From Nakamurella flava (lineage in GTDB: Bacteria; Actinomycetota; Actinomycetes; Mycobacteriales; Nakamurellaceae), in assembly GCF_005298075.1 (NCBI RefSeq), contig NZ_SZZH01000003.1, positions 744,001-808,000 on the forward strand: a stretch of 64,000 bases of DNA. The letters run 5' to 3'. Below the pieces are notes generated by a model, which saw only the letters and a list, made by a program, of their open reading frames with translations, made no database searches and was not told the DNA's origin. A program made the position numbers and the translations under genes. The stretch's first letter is position 1; the number at the start of each line of letters is the position of its first letter. Positions 9,989-18,905 of the stretch are shown one piece after another.

Positions 9989-11278
9989 ATGGGTGCCGCC
10001 GAGCGCACACGTGCCGCCGACGCGGAGCGGAGGGTCGTCGTGCCCGCGGTCGACGAGGTCGGCGACCCCGGCGAGGGGCGCGGGCCCCGGTGGCTCGACC
10101 GGACGCTCGAGTCCCGGCTGCCCGATCTGGTGCGTATTCGTCGCGACGTGCACTCCCATCCCGAACTCGGACGCCAGGAGTCGGCGACGAGTGCGCTGCT
10201 GTTGCGGGTGCTGCGGGACCATGACATCCCCGCTCGGCTGCTGCCCGGCGGGACCGGCTTGATCGCCGAGATCGGCCAGGGGGAACGGGTGGTCGGCCTG
10301 CGGGCCGACATCGACGCGTTGCCCCTGCGGGAGCGGACGGGTCTGCCGTTCTCGTCGACCCTGCCGGACGTCGCCCACGCCTGCGGGCACGACGTGCATC
10401 TGACGGTGCTGCTCGGCGCGGCACTGGCGTTGCGGCGGGCCGGGACACTGCCCGGCCGGGTGCGCTTTTTATTCCAGCCGGCGGAGGAGGTGTTTCCCGG
10501 CGGCTCGCACGACGTCATCGCCGCGGGCGGCCTGGAGGGGGTCTCGCGCATCTTCGCCCTGCACTGCGACCCGCGTCTGCAGGTCGGCCTGGTGGGGTTG
10601 AAGGACGGGGCCATCACCTCGACCTCGGACCAGATCGAGCTGCTCGTCACCGGTCCGGGCGGTCACACCTCGCGGCCGCATCTGACCACCGATCTGCTGT
10701 ACGCCCTGGGCACCGTCATCACCGGCCTGCCCGGCCTGCTCAGCCGTCGGCTGGACCCCCGCGCGGCGGCCGTCCTGGTCTGGGGAGCCGTGCACGCCGG
10801 GGAGGCTGCCAATGCCATTCCGCAGGAGGGCGTGCTCCGCGGCACCCTGCGGATGATGGACCGCCGCTCGTGGGACCGGGCCGAGACGCTGGTCCGCGAG
10901 CTCGTCGCGGACGTGCTCGCCCCGACGACGGCCCAGTACGAGCTCCGCTACAAGCGGGGCGTCCCGCCCGTCGAGAACGACCCGGCCAGTACCGATCTGA
11001 TGCGCACCGCCGCCCAGCGGGCTCTCGGGCCGGACGCGATCCGGCTGGCCGAGCAGTCGACGGGGGCGGAGGACTTCGCCGTCTTCCTGGAGCACGTCCC
11101 CGGGTCGTTCGCCCGCCTGGGCGTCTGGGACGGGATCAGCCCCCGCGTGGACCTGCATTCCTCGACGTTCGTGGCCGACGAGCGGGCCATCGCCGCCGGG
11201 GTGCGGCTGATGACCCACACCGCTCTGGCTGCGTTGTCCGCCCCCCATCCCGTGGACCGGTCGACCGAGTCCACCTGA
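9989..11278 (+). CDS. M20-family amidohydrolase (AmiA/HipO-like)
   Basis: A 429-residue metal-dependent hydrolase of the M20D group, which removes acyl groups from amino-acid conjugates (hippurate, indole-acetyl or N-acyl amino acids). Metal and active-site motifs are VGLRADIDALPL, HACGHDVHLTVLLG, FLFQPAEEVFPGG (catalytic EE), GPGGHTSRPH in the dimerisation domain and LHSSTF near the end. The start at 9989 follows GGGAGG with good spacing, and the first ~30 residues before the conserved core are poorly conserved. The gene stands alone: 202 bp separate it from the exporter and 162 bp from the two-component genes. Confidence 0.92.
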   Translation: MGAAERTRAADAERRVVVPAVDEVGDPGEGRGPRWLDRTLESRLPDLVRIRRDVHSHPELGRQESATSALLLRVLRDHDIPARLLPGGTGLIAEIGQGERVVGLRADIDALPLRERTGLPFSSTLPDVAHACGHDVHLTVLLGAALALRRAGTLPGRVRFLFQPAEEVFPGGSHDVIAAGGLEGVSRIFALHCDPRLQVGLVGLKDGAITSTSDQIELLVTGPGGHTSRPHLTTDLLYALGTVITGLPGLLSRRLDPRAAAVLVWGAVHAGEAANAIPQEGVLRGTLRMMDRRSWDRAETLVRELVADVLAPTTAQYELRYKRGVPPVENDPASTDLMRTAAQRALGPDAIRLAEQSTGAEDFAVFLEHVPGSFARLGVWDGISPRVDLHSSTFVADERAIAAGVRLMTHTALAALSAPHPVDRSTEST

Positions 11279-11440
11279 CCCGGCACGACAACCCGTTCGG
11301 GGCCGGACGGATGACTCTTCCGGGCGCCCACCCTTCTCGCCGTTCGGCTACGCTTGGTCACCGAGTAATCGCTGAGCGTGCTGGCTCGAGGTGCGCCGCG
11401 CCGGGGCCGGCGGACGGCGATTCCGGTGGGGGAGAAGACG

Positions 11441-11908
11441 ATGAAGATGTCCGCTGGCGGAGCCGGGAACACCGCTGCGCCCGTCGCGCAGACGAGCGGG
11501 TCGACGCCCGCCGGCGGCGGCCGATCGATGGCGCTGCTCATCGAGGACGACCTCGATCAGCGCGTCCTGTTGACCAGGCTGCTGGAACGGTCCGGATACA
11601 CCGTTCACGCCGCCGCGTCGGCGGCCGAGGCGATGGCCGTCCCGGCGTCCGGCCCGGACGACGGTCATGTGGCCGGGCCCGCGGGCCCGGCGCGCGTCAT
11701 CGTCCTGGACCTGCGGCTGCCCGACCTCAGCGGCCGCGACCTGCTGGACCAGCTGCGGGACCGACATCCCGGTTGCCCGGTCGTCGTCTGCTCCGTGCTG
11801 GACGTCGAGGACTACCCGGCGGCCGACGGCGTGCTGCCCAAACCGGTCACCTCGGCCGCCCTGCGTCAGGTGCTGGCCGACCTGCGCGCCGCCGGGGCGA
11901 CGCCATGA
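11441..11908 (+). CDS. Stand-alone response regulator receiver protein
   Basis: A 155-residue protein with a single receiver domain after a ~27-residue Gly/Ala/Ser-rich start. The acidic pair is in LLIEDD, the phosphorylatable Asp is in VIVLDLRLPDLSG, and the conserved Lys is in LPKPV near the end. There is no DNA-binding or enzymatic output domain. A GGGGGAG site precedes the ATG chosen. Its stop overlaps the next regulator by ATGA, so the two receivers and the kinase are one operon. It probably acts as a phosphate shuttle or binds a protein partner. Confidence 0.88.
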   Translation: MKMSAGGAGNTAAPVAQTSGSTPAGGGRSMALLIEDDLDQRVLLTRLLERSGYTVHAAASAAEAMAVPASGPDDGHVAGPAGPARVIVLDLRLPDLSGRDLLDQLRDRHPGCPVVVCSVLDVEDYPAADGVLPKPVTSAALRQVLADLRAAGATP

Positions 11909-12330
11909 CCGGCGATCCCCATGCCGCGGCTCGTACCCCGGTGGTCGTGATCGCCGACGACGACACCGACATCCGAGCGCTGGTCGAACTGGCGGCGCGC
12001 CGGGCCGGCGCCACCGTGGCGGCCAGCGTCGGCGACGGTCTCACGGCTACCGCGGCCATCCGGGAACACGCCCCTGACCTGGCCATCCTCGACGTGTCGA
12101 TGCCCGGCCGGACCGGCCTCGAGGTGTGCCGGGACGTCCGGTCCGATCCTGCCCTGGGCAATCTGCGGGTCCTGATGCTGTCGGCCGCGGTCCAGCCCGA
12201 AGCGGTGGCTGCCGGCCTGGCCGCCGGCGCCGACGACTACGCGCTCAAGCCGTTCAGTCCCCGCACCCTGGCTGAGAAGGTCCGGGCCATGCTGGCGGTC
12301 GACAGCAGCGTCACCGCGCAGGCGCACTGA
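11905..12330 (+). CDS. Second stand-alone response regulator (CheY-like)
   Basis: A 141-residue CheY-like receiver covering residues ~12-130, with IADDDTDIRALV (acidic cluster), LAILDVSMPGRTGLEV (phospho-acceptor Asp), LMLSAA (switch Ser) and ALKPFSP (conserved Lys). It has no output domain. It overlaps both neighbours (ATGA with the previous regulator, TGATG with the kinase). The receiver is closer to consensus than the first one, so it is the better candidate for the main partner of the kinase. Confidence 0.92.
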   Translation: MTGDPHAAARTPVVVIADDDTDIRALVELAARRAGATVAASVGDGLTATAAIREHAPDLAILDVSMPGRTGLEVCRDVRSDPALGNLRVLMLSAAVQPEAVAAGLAAGADDYALKPFSPRTLAEKVRAMLAVDSSVTAQAH

Positions 12331-14240
12331 TGGCCACGCCGACCACCCTGCCCAGCGCTCCTGACGGGGCGTCGGCGGCTCACCCGCGGGGGACCGGCGG
12401 GAGGGTCGGCCCGCTCGACGCCGACGTCACCGCCCCGACCGGCCTGCTGCCGGCCAGCAACTGGGTACGCCGCTTCGCCGTCGACCGGCATTCGGTCCTG
12501 GAACGTCAGGTCCCGATGGCCATCACCTACGTCATCTGCCAGCTGTGGCTGGCCGTGCCCGGGGTGACCGTGACCGACTGGAACGCGGTCGTCCTCGGCG
12601 GGGTCGTCATGGCCGCCGCCTCGTTCGCCGCCGTCGGGTTCCGCCGCCTCTCCCCGGACGACGGCGCGGTCCCGCGGTTGCTGCTGATGTCGATCCCGCT
12701 GCTCGACATCCTGGCCTGCGGATTCCTGCGGGCCGGCACCGGCGGACCGGTGTCGGTCTTCACCGCGCTGCTGATCCTGCCGGTGCTCTCGCTGGGGGTC
12801 GAGCCCGGCCGCCTCCCGCTGCTGCTCGGCGGGGTCGTGACGCTGGTGTCGATGTCGCTGCCCCTGGCCTACGAAGGATGGGCCAGCGCGAAGGACGGCC
12901 AGTGGGTGCGGCTGATCCTGACGCCGGTGATCCTGGGGTTGACCTGCCTGTCGGTCAACGAACTGACCCGGCGGCTGCGCTCGCGGGTCGCCGCGGTGCA
13001 GTCGCTGCGTCGTGAGCAGGAGGTCATGACCCGCGCCGCCCAGGACCGGGCGGTCGAGGCCGTCGCGGTCTCCCGCATGCTGCGCGACCAGCGGTCGCAA
13101 CTGCGTGCGGTCATCGACTCGGTCACCGAACAGGGCATCGTGGCGACCGACATCCAGGGCCGGGTGGAGGTTTTCAACGCCGGCGCCGAACGGCTGCTCG
13201 GGCTCGCCGCCCACGACGCCATCGGCCGTCCGCTGCTCAGCCTGCGTCCGCCGGAGAAGGACCCCGCCGTCGAGAGGGCCGCCGCGACCCTGTTCGACGA
13301 GTTGCCGCGCGACGTGGCCGACGGCGGGTCGCGTCTGTTCGACTGGACCTTCGCCGCCGCCGATGACGGCGACCGCCGCCTGCAGGTGACGGTCACCGGT
13401 CGGTACGGGTCGTCGGACGAGATCGACGGCTATCTGTTCGTGGCCACGGACGTGACCGTCGAGCGTGAGCAGGCCCGGCTCAAGGACGAGTTCGTCAACC
13501 TCATCTCGCACGAGCTGCGGACTCCGCTCAGCTCCATCCTCGGCTACCTCGAGTTGTTGTCCGACGAGGACGAGGAGCCGCTGACCGCCGAGCAGCGGAT
13601 GTACGTGGAGACCATCGAGCGCAACGCCAACCGGCTGCTGCGGCTCGTCGGCGACCTGCTGTTCACCGCGCAGGTCGAGGCGGGCCGGTTCCAGCTCCAG
13701 GAGAGCGAGGTCGACCTGCACGTGCTGGCCCAGGCCGCGATCGGTACGGCGGAGCCCATCGCCGCCGGTCGGGACGTCCGGCTGATCCTGTGCGAGACCA
13801 CCGAACCCGCCGTGGTCTGGGGCGACCCGGTGCGGTTGGGCCAGGCGCTGGACAACCTGATCTCCAATGCCGTCAAGTTCACCCCGGGTGGCGGTCGGGT
13901 GGCGGTCACCCTGGGCGTGACCGACGAACTCGACGACGAGCTCGATGACGGGACGCAGGACGACGGGCCACAGTCCGGGCCCTACGCCTACGTCGTCGTC
14001 AGCGACACCGGCGTCGGCATCCCGGCGGACGAGGTCGACAAGTTGTTCGGCCGGTTCTTCCGGGCCAGCACGGCCACCCGTAACGCCGTCCCCGGTGTCG
14101 GGCTGGGGTTGTCCATCACCCGGGCCATCGCCATGGCCCACGACGGCCGGATCCGGGTGGCCAGCACGGTCGGCGAGGGCACCGCCTTCACCCTGGAGGT
14201 GCCCCTGCGCCGGGGCCCCGGCACCAGCGGGCGCGGCTGA
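12330..14240 (+). CDS. Membrane PAS histidine kinase
   Basis: A 636-residue sensor kinase. About five to six hydrophobic helices occupy residues ~65-210. A short coiled region follows, then a PAS domain (~255-370; IVATDIQGRVEVFNAGAERLLG), HisKA with the phosphorylated His in LISHELRTPLSSILGYLELL (~390-410), and HATPase_c with NLISNAVKFTPGG (N box), VSDTGVGIPADEVDKLFGRFFR (G1/F boxes) and GVGLGLSITRAI (G2). The last gene of the operon, it starts inside the preceding stop. The membrane part looks like an integral sensor domain rather than a large external one, so it may sense membrane or internal cues. Confidence 0.93.
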   Translation: MATPTTLPSAPDGASAAHPRGTGGRVGPLDADVTAPTGLLPASNWVRRFAVDRHSVLERQVPMAITYVICQLWLAVPGVTVTDWNAVVLGGVVMAAASFAAVGFRRLSPDDGAVPRLLLMSIPLLDILACGFLRAGTGGPVSVFTALLILPVLSLGVEPGRLPLLLGGVVTLVSMSLPLAYEGWASAKDGQWVRLILTPVILGLTCLSVNELTRRLRSRVAAVQSLRREQEVMTRAAQDRAVEAVAVSRMLRDQRSQLRAVIDSVTEQGIVATDIQGRVEVFNAGAERLLGLAAHDAIGRPLLSLRPPEKDPAVERAAATLFDELPRDVADGGSRLFDWTFAAADDGDRRLQVTVTGRYGSSDEIDGYLFVATDVTVEREQARLKDEFVNLISHELRTPLSSILGYLELLSDEDEEPLTAEQRMYVETIERNANRLLRLVGDLLFTAQVEAGRFQLQESEVDLHVLAQAAIGTAEPIAAGRDVRLILCETTEPAVVWGDPVRLGQALDNLISNAVKFTPGGGRVAVTLGVTDELDDELDDGTQDDGPQSGPYAYVVVSDTGVGIPADEVDKLFGRFFRASTATRNAVPGVGLGLSITRAIAMAHDGRIRVASTVGEGTAFTLEVPLRRGPGTSGRG

Positions 14241-14250
14241 CCCGGGTGGC

Positions 14251-14718
14251 TCAGCCCGATTCGGTGCGGGCCGGTCGCGAGCGCAGGTCGGTGACGTACT
14301 CGGCCGGGGCGTCGGCGGCCTCGGCCGCGTCCGCGATGACCTGCAGGTAGCGGCTCGACGGCAGGCCACCCTCGAACGCCTGCAGGGCGTAGAGGTAGGC
14401 GAGCTTCTCGCCGTCCAATGTGTGCACCCGCAGCCGGATCTTGGAGTACAGGCCGAGGTCGGCGCCCTCCCAGGAATCCAGCGCCTTCTCGTCCGATTCA
14501 GCCATGTCGTAGAGCACGACGAACACCCCGGGGCCGTCCGCGGCGCCGTCCCGGTCCTCCACGACCGTGGCCAGCGCACCCTCCCAGCCCAGGTCCTCAC
14601 CGCCGAAGGTGAGTCGCCACCCCGGCAGCCATCCCGTACCGGTGACGGGGGCCGACGGGCAGAGCCGGAGCATGCGGGCGGGATCCATGTTGGACCCGTA
14701 CGCGGCGTACAAGGTCAT
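14251..14718 (-). CDS. Gamma-glutamylcyclotransferase-like protein
   Basis: A 155-residue protein with the GGCT/AIG2-like start YAAYGSNMDPARM (the YGSN loop that binds the gamma-glutamyl group), then LPGWRLTF and VYDM-like VLYDMAESDEKALDSWEG, the usual order for this family. Family members release 5-oxoproline from gamma-glutamyl amines, but many bacterial ones are uncharacterised. It lies tail-to-tail with the kinase gene, 10 bp apart, and divergent from lpdA. A link to the GCS2 ligase 6 kb away is possible but only speculative. Confidence 0.8.
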   Translation of the reverse strand: MTLYAAYGSNMDPARMLRLCPSAPVTGTGWLPGWRLTFGGEDLGWEGALATVVEDRDGAADGPGVFVVLYDMAESDEKALDSWEGADLGLYSKIRLRVHTLDGEKLAYLYALQAFEGGLPSSRYLQVIADAAEAADAPAEYVTDLRSRPARTESG

Positions 14719-14888
14719 GATCGGAGACTAGCCGCCCGCGGTGGCGAGAGCGCCAAGGGGCACGGGGGAGCGATGTCCCCCGCACCCGAGGGACCCGCTC
14801 TCGACGGCCGCCCCGGCGCCCGGCCGGGGGTCGCCCTGGCGCTGCCCACGGCGGGCGGGGGACCGCCCGTTACCGTTGACGTCGTTCG

Positions 14889-14909
14889 GGTACCGCACCG
14901 GTCGGTACC
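14889..14909 (+). promoter_or_regulatory. Inverted repeat upstream of the quinone reductase gene
   Basis: GGTACCG and CGGTACC flank a 7-base spacer, giving a perfect 7+7+7 dyad that ends 31 bp before the lpdA start. TTGACG at 14876-14881 lies just upstream and resembles a -35 box. The spacing suggests an operator or leader hairpin. No cognate regulator is visible. Confidence 0.35.
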
Positions 14910-14940
14910 ACCAGCCAGACATCCCGGGGGCAGCAGGCAC

Positions 14941-16347
14941 ATGACGACCATCGCGATCATGGGCGGGGGACCCGCCGGGTACGAGGCGGCTCTCGTCGCC
15001 GTCCAGTACGGCGCGGACGTCACCCTCATCGAGCTCGACGGGGTGGGCGGCGCCTGCGTCCTCACCGACTGCGTGCCGTCCAAGGCGTTCATCGCCTCGG
15101 CCGCCGGTCGGACGGCCGTGCTGGGGGCCCGGGACCTCGGCCTGACGGTGGACGCCGACCGGGTGTCGGTCGACGTGCCCACCGTCAACGGTCGGGTGAA
15201 CGGTCTCGCCCTGGCCCAGTCGACCGACATCCGCTCCCAGCTCGAGACGCAGGGCATCACCGTCGTGCAGGGCCGGGCCGCGTTCGCCGACCGCACCACC
15301 GGGCTCGCCCGGCACGTCGTGCACGTGGAGCCGGTCGACGGCGACCCCTTCGACCTGGACTGCGATTTCGTCGTGGTGGCCACCGGTGCGTCGCCGCGGG
15401 TCCTGCCCACCGCGCGACCCGACGGGGATCGCATCCTCACCTGGCGGCAGGTCTACTCGCTGACCGAGCTGCCCGAGCACCTCATCGTCGTCGGGTCCGG
15501 GGTGACCGGAGCGGAGTTCGCCTCGGCGTTCACGGAGATGGGCGTGCGGGTCACCCTGGTGTCCAGCCGCGACCGGGTGCTACCCAGCGAGGACGCCGAC
15601 GCGGCCGCCGTGATCGAGAAGGTCTTCAGCGAGCACGGCGGCGAGCTCGCGCGGCAGAGCCGGGCCAGCTCGGTCGAGCGGGACGGCGACGGCGTGGTGG
15701 TCACCCTCACCGACGGCCGCCAGATCCGCGGGAGCCACGCCCTGATGACCGTCGGCGCCGTCCCCAACACGGCGGACATCGGCCTGGACCGGGTCGGTGT
15801 CGACGTCAACGACCAGGGCTTCATCACCGTCGACCGGGTGTCCCGGACGTCGGCCGCGAACGTCTACGCGGCCGGGGACTGCACGGGCGTGCTGATGCTC
15901 GCGTCGGTCGCCGCCATGCAGGGCCGGATCGCGATGTGGCACGCGCTGGGGGAAGGCGTGCCGCCGCTGGCCCTGAACACCGTGTCCGCCAATGTGTTCA
16001 CCCACCCGGAGATCGCGACGGTCGGCAACTCGCAGGCCGACGCCGAGGAGGATCCGAGCGGGCTGCAGGTGCTCAAGCTGCCCTTGGCCACCAACGCCCG
16101 GGCGAAGATGCACGGGCTCGAAGAGGGCTTCGTCAAGCTGGTCATCCGCCCCACCACCGGGCTGATCACCGGCGGGGTGGTCGTCGCCCCGGATGCCTCT
16201 GAACTCATCCTGCCGATCGCGATGGCCGTGCAGAACCGGCTCACCGTCAGGAATCTCGCCTACACCTTCTCGGTGTACCCGTCGTTGTCGGGGTCGTTGA
16301 CCGAGCTGGCCCGGCGGTTGATGTTCGTCACCAGCGGGCAGTTGTAG
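14941..16347 (+). CDS. lpdA: NAD(P)H-quinone dehydrogenase, LpdA (Rv3303c) type
   Basis: A 468-residue flavoprotein disulfide reductase family member. It has the FAD loop IMGGGPAGYEAA (~residues 6-17), GGACVLTDCVPSKAF with two cysteines four residues apart (~36-50), the NAD(P) loop VVGSGVTGAEFASAF (~182-196) and the FAD motif VYAAGDCTG. At the C terminus SVYPSLSGSL replaces the HAHPT-type motif of dihydrolipoamide dehydrogenase, so the catalytic His is Tyr here. That and the CVLTDC loop match mycobacterial LpdA, which reduces quinones rather than lipoamide. No 2-oxoacid dehydrogenase genes are nearby. Its end overlaps the convergent ABC-F gene by 20 bp. Confidence 0.88.
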   Translation: MTTIAIMGGGPAGYEAALVAVQYGADVTLIELDGVGGACVLTDCVPSKAFIASAAGRTAVLGARDLGLTVDADRVSVDVPTVNGRVNGLALAQSTDIRSQLETQGITVVQGRAAFADRTTGLARHVVHVEPVDGDPFDLDCDFVVVATGASPRVLPTARPDGDRILTWRQVYSLTELPEHLIVVGSGVTGAEFASAFTEMGVRVTLVSSRDRVLPSEDADAAAVIEKVFSEHGGELARQSRASSVERDGDGVVVTLTDGRQIRGSHALMTVGAVPNTADIGLDRVGVDVNDQGFITVDRVSRTSAANVYAAGDCTGVLMLASVAAMQGRIAMWHALGEGVPPLALNTVSANVFTHPEIATVGNSQADAEEDPSGLQVLKLPLATNARAKMHGLEEGFVKLVIRPTTGLITGGVVVAPDASELILPIAMAVQNRLTVRNLAYTFSVYPSLSGSLTELARRLMFVTSGQL

Positions 16348-18064
16348 GTCCCTGCGGTACCAGCTCGTGGGTCGGCCCCGACCAGCGGGTCCGCAGCCAC
16401 CGGTCGTGGCTGGCCAGCACCACCGTTGCCGGTGCCGTGCCGACCGCCTGCTCCAGTTCGTCGGCCAGGGCCAGCGACAGATGGTTGGTCGGCTCGTCGA
16501 GCAGCACCAGTTCGGGGGAGCGGGCGACCAGGACGGCCAGCGCGAGCCGGCGCTGCTGGCCGACCGACAGGCGGCCGACGGGCTGGTCGAGATCGGTCGC
16601 GCGCAGCAGTCCGAGGTCCAGCAGCAGTGTCCCGGCCTCGTCGACGTCGGCGGCCCGGTCGACCAACGCGGCGGCGAAGACGCGCCGGGCGGGTTGATCC
16701 GGCTCGGGGAAGGCCACGTGCTGACCGAGCAGTCCGACCGACTGCGCGGTCACCCGCACCTGTCCGCTGGTGGGCCTCAGCTGGCCGGCCAGGACCCGCA
16801 GCAGGGTGGACTTGCCGGTGCCGTTCCCGCCGAGCACCAGCAGTCGCTGCCCGCCCGGCACCCGCAGGTGCGGTAGCCGGAGCCGGCCTTCGACCGCGAG
16901 ATCCTCCACCAGGATTGCGGTCTCGTCCGGCGCGGGTCGGGGGGAGCCGAGGTGTCCGGTGAAGCGCAGCGGTGTCGGCGGCCGGGGGAGAGCGGTCCGC
17001 TCGGCGTCGGCCAGGCGCCGGGCGGCATCCCGAGCGCGCCGGGCCGCGGCCCGTTCGACGTTCGCCCCCTTGAAAGCATGGATGAACTTGTCGTTGTCCC
17101 GCGGGCCCCGGCCGTGGGCGACCCGGGTGGTGTCGACCTCGGCGTCGCGCCGGAGCCGTTCGATGGTCTCCTGCTGCTCGACGTACGTGCGGACCCACCG
17201 CCGATGGGTGGCCTCCCGGTCGGCCAGGTAGCGCCGGTATCCGCCGCCGAACCGGCGGCCGCCGGTCCCGTCGGTGCCCGGGCCCGGTGGGTCCAGGTCG
17301 AACAGGTCGGTGCAGACCCGGTCCAGCAGGACCCGGTCGTGGCTGGCGACCACCACGATGCCCGGCAGGCCGACGAGGAACTCCTCGAGCAGGTCGAGCG
17401 CGTCGTCGTCCAGGTGGTTGGTGGGTTCGTCCATCAACACGCAGTCGGGGCGGCCGGCGATCAGGGCGGCCAGGGCCAGCCGGGAGCGCTGCCCGCCGGA
17501 CAGGTCCGTCACCGGCCGCTCGCGGTGCAGGGCCGCCAACCCCAGGCGGTCGGCGGCGACGGTCGCGCGGCGGTCCGCGTCCCAGGCCTCCCGGCGCTGG
17601 GCTGTCTCCAGTGTCTCGCCGTAGGCGCGGGCCAGGGACCGGTCCGCCGGCCGGGCGGCCATCGCCGCGCCCCGCTCCTCGACCAGGGCCACGAGGCGGT
17701 GCAGGGGCGCGAGGGCGGCGTCCAGGACGTCGCCGATGCTGACGTGCGGTCCGGGTTCGGCCCCGACGAACGACGGCTCCTGTGGGAGATACGCGAGATC
17801 CGTTGGCCGGCGCACCGTTCCGGTGTCCGGCTCGTCCACCCCGGCCAGGATGCGCAGCAACGTCGACTTGCCCGAGCCGTTCTCGCCGATCAGGCCGATC
17901 CGGCGACCGGGGGCGGCGAGAAGGTCGATGCCGTCGAGAACGACGCGGTCGCCGAAGCGGCGGGAGACGTCCCTGACCCGCAGGACGCCGGGCGTCCCCA
18001 TCGATCCGAGGTCGGTTACGGGGCCGACGTCGGCGGACGTGGGCCGGCAGGAGGTGGAAGACAT
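16328..18064 (-). CDS. ABC-F family ATPase, probable ribosome-protection type
   Basis: A 578-residue soluble protein with two ATP-binding cassettes and no membrane segments. Domain 1 has GENGSGKSTLL, LSGGQRSRLALA and CVLMDEPTNHLDD. Domain 2 has GGNGTGKSTLLRVLAG, LSVGQQRRLALA and LVLLDEPTNHLS. The linker between them (~residues 250-340) is charged and contains RDNDKFIHAFKG, a feature I associate with actinomycete macrolide-resistance ABC-F proteins, so binding to the ribosomal E site and antibiotic protection is the best guess. Other ABC-F proteins tune translation. An alternative start 21 codons later is possible. The 129-bp leader holds a three-codon frame (M-D-R). Confidence 0.85.
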   Translation of the reverse strand: MSSTSCRPTSADVGPVTDLGSMGTPGVLRVRDVSRRFGDRVVLDGIDLLAAPGRRIGLIGENGSGKSTLLRILAGVDEPDTGTVRRPTDLAYLPQEPSFVGAEPGPHVSIGDVLDAALAPLHRLVALVEERGAAMAARPADRSLARAYGETLETAQRREAWDADRRATVAADRLGLAALHRERPVTDLSGGQRSRLALAALIAGRPDCVLMDEPTNHLDDDALDLLEEFLVGLPGIVVVASHDRVLLDRVCTDLFDLDPPGPGTDGTGGRRFGGGYRRYLADREATHRRWVRTYVEQQETIERLRRDAEVDTTRVAHGRGPRDNDKFIHAFKGANVERAAARRARDAARRLADAERTALPRPPTPLRFTGHLGSPRPAPDETAILVEDLAVEGRLRLPHLRVPGGQRLLVLGGNGTGKSTLLRVLAGQLRPTSGQVRVTAQSVGLLGQHVAFPEPDQPARRVFAAALVDRAADVDEAGTLLLDLGLLRATDLDQPVGRLSVGQQRRLALAVLVARSPELVLLDEPTNHLSLALADELEQAVGTAPATVVLASHDRWLRTRWSGPTHELVPQGPTTARW

Positions 18065-18193
18065 CGCAGATCCCCGAAGGTGGGAGGGGACCCGCCGGGC
18101 GTGCCGCCACGGGCGCGGGTCGGGGCGATGTCAGCGATCCATGATGCCGACGACGGTACCCACGGCGGTCGGCGTTCGTCCACCGCTTTTCCG

Positions 18194-18586
18194 TCAGCCG
18201 GCCGGTGGGCCTCCGTGGAACACGGCTTCCACGTTGTGACCGTCGGGATCACGCAGGAAGACGCCGTAGTAGCCCGGGTGGTACTCGGGCCACTCCCGGG
18301 GCGCGTGCAGCACGCTCACCCCGGCGGTGACGGCAGCCTCGTGCACCGCATCGACCGCGGCCCGGTCGGGGGCGACGAAAGCGATGTGCAGCTCACGGGT
18401 CTCGTCACCCTCGGCCGGGCTGAGCCAGAAGTCGGGCTGGCCGTCCGGCCCGCCCAGTCCGACGACGAACGACGACCCGACCGGGTAGCGCAGGTACTCG
18501 CGCAGACCCAGCGGCCCGAACACCGACAGGTAGAAGTCCTCGGCCGCGGCGACGTCGGCGACCTGGATCCCGAGATGGTCCATCAT
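18194..18586 (-). CDS. Glyoxalase/VOC-family protein
   Basis: A 130-residue single-domain vicinal-oxygen-chelate protein. It begins MDHLGIQVADVAAAEDFYLSVFG, with a potential metal His at residue 4, then LHIAFVAPDRAAVDAVHEAA (~66-85), and ends YGVFLRDPDGHNVEAVFH with the conserved Glu, the usual beta-alpha-beta-beta-beta pattern. The substrate is unknown; relatives include lactoylglutathione lyase, dioxygenases and fosfomycin or bleomycin resistance proteins. It lies upstream of the ABC-F gene on the same strand and might share its transcript. The start could be either of two adjacent ATGs. Confidence 0.85.
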   Translation of the reverse strand: MMDHLGIQVADVAAAEDFYLSVFGPLGLREYLRYPVGSSFVVGLGGPDGQPDFWLSPAEGDETRELHIAFVAPDRAAVDAVHEAAVTAGVSVLHAPREWPEYHPGYYGVFLRDPDGHNVEAVFHGGPPAG

Positions 18587-18639
18587 CGGGCGACCGTAGC
18601 GCCGGGCACCGACAACGGCCGGGTCGGTGGGTGGCCGGA

Positions 18640-18858
18640 TCAGCCGACGGGTGGCGCGGTCGGGTCGGGACTGAGCGGACCGGGCAGCGGCTGGCCGGGC
18701 TCGGGCACCGGCGACGGCGCCAACGGCTCGGGTTCGAGCGGAACCGGAGGCCGGCCGGGGGACGGCGAGCCGGGGACCGGCACATCGGGGACCGGGCCAC
18801 TCGGGTCGAGCGGCGGCGTGCCGGGGCCGTTGGGATGCGGAGCCTGGGGAACGGTCAT
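18640..18858 (-). CDS. Possible small proline-rich protein
   Basis: A 72-residue frame made almost entirely of Pro, Gly, Ser, Glu and Leu (PVPEPGQPLPGPLSP-like runs), with no hydrophobic segment and no clear ribosome site. It lies between the VOC and DUF1707 genes on the same strand. It could be a disordered small protein or chance coding in GC-rich DNA. Confidence 0.3.
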   Translation of the reverse strand: MTVPQAPHPNGPGTPPLDPSGPVPDVPVPGSPSPGRPPVPLEPEPLAPSPVPEPGQPLPGPLSPDPTAPPVG

Positions 18859-18905
18859 GGGTGGTCAGTGCCCGATGACCGGCCCGGTCACGCCGGCGCG
18901 GGCGA

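Noticed and set aside
14941-16347. Dihydrolipoamide dehydrogenase (E3) annotation
   Set aside because: The C-terminal catalytic His is replaced by Tyr and there are no E1 or E2 genes nearby. The LpdA-type quinone reductase fits better.
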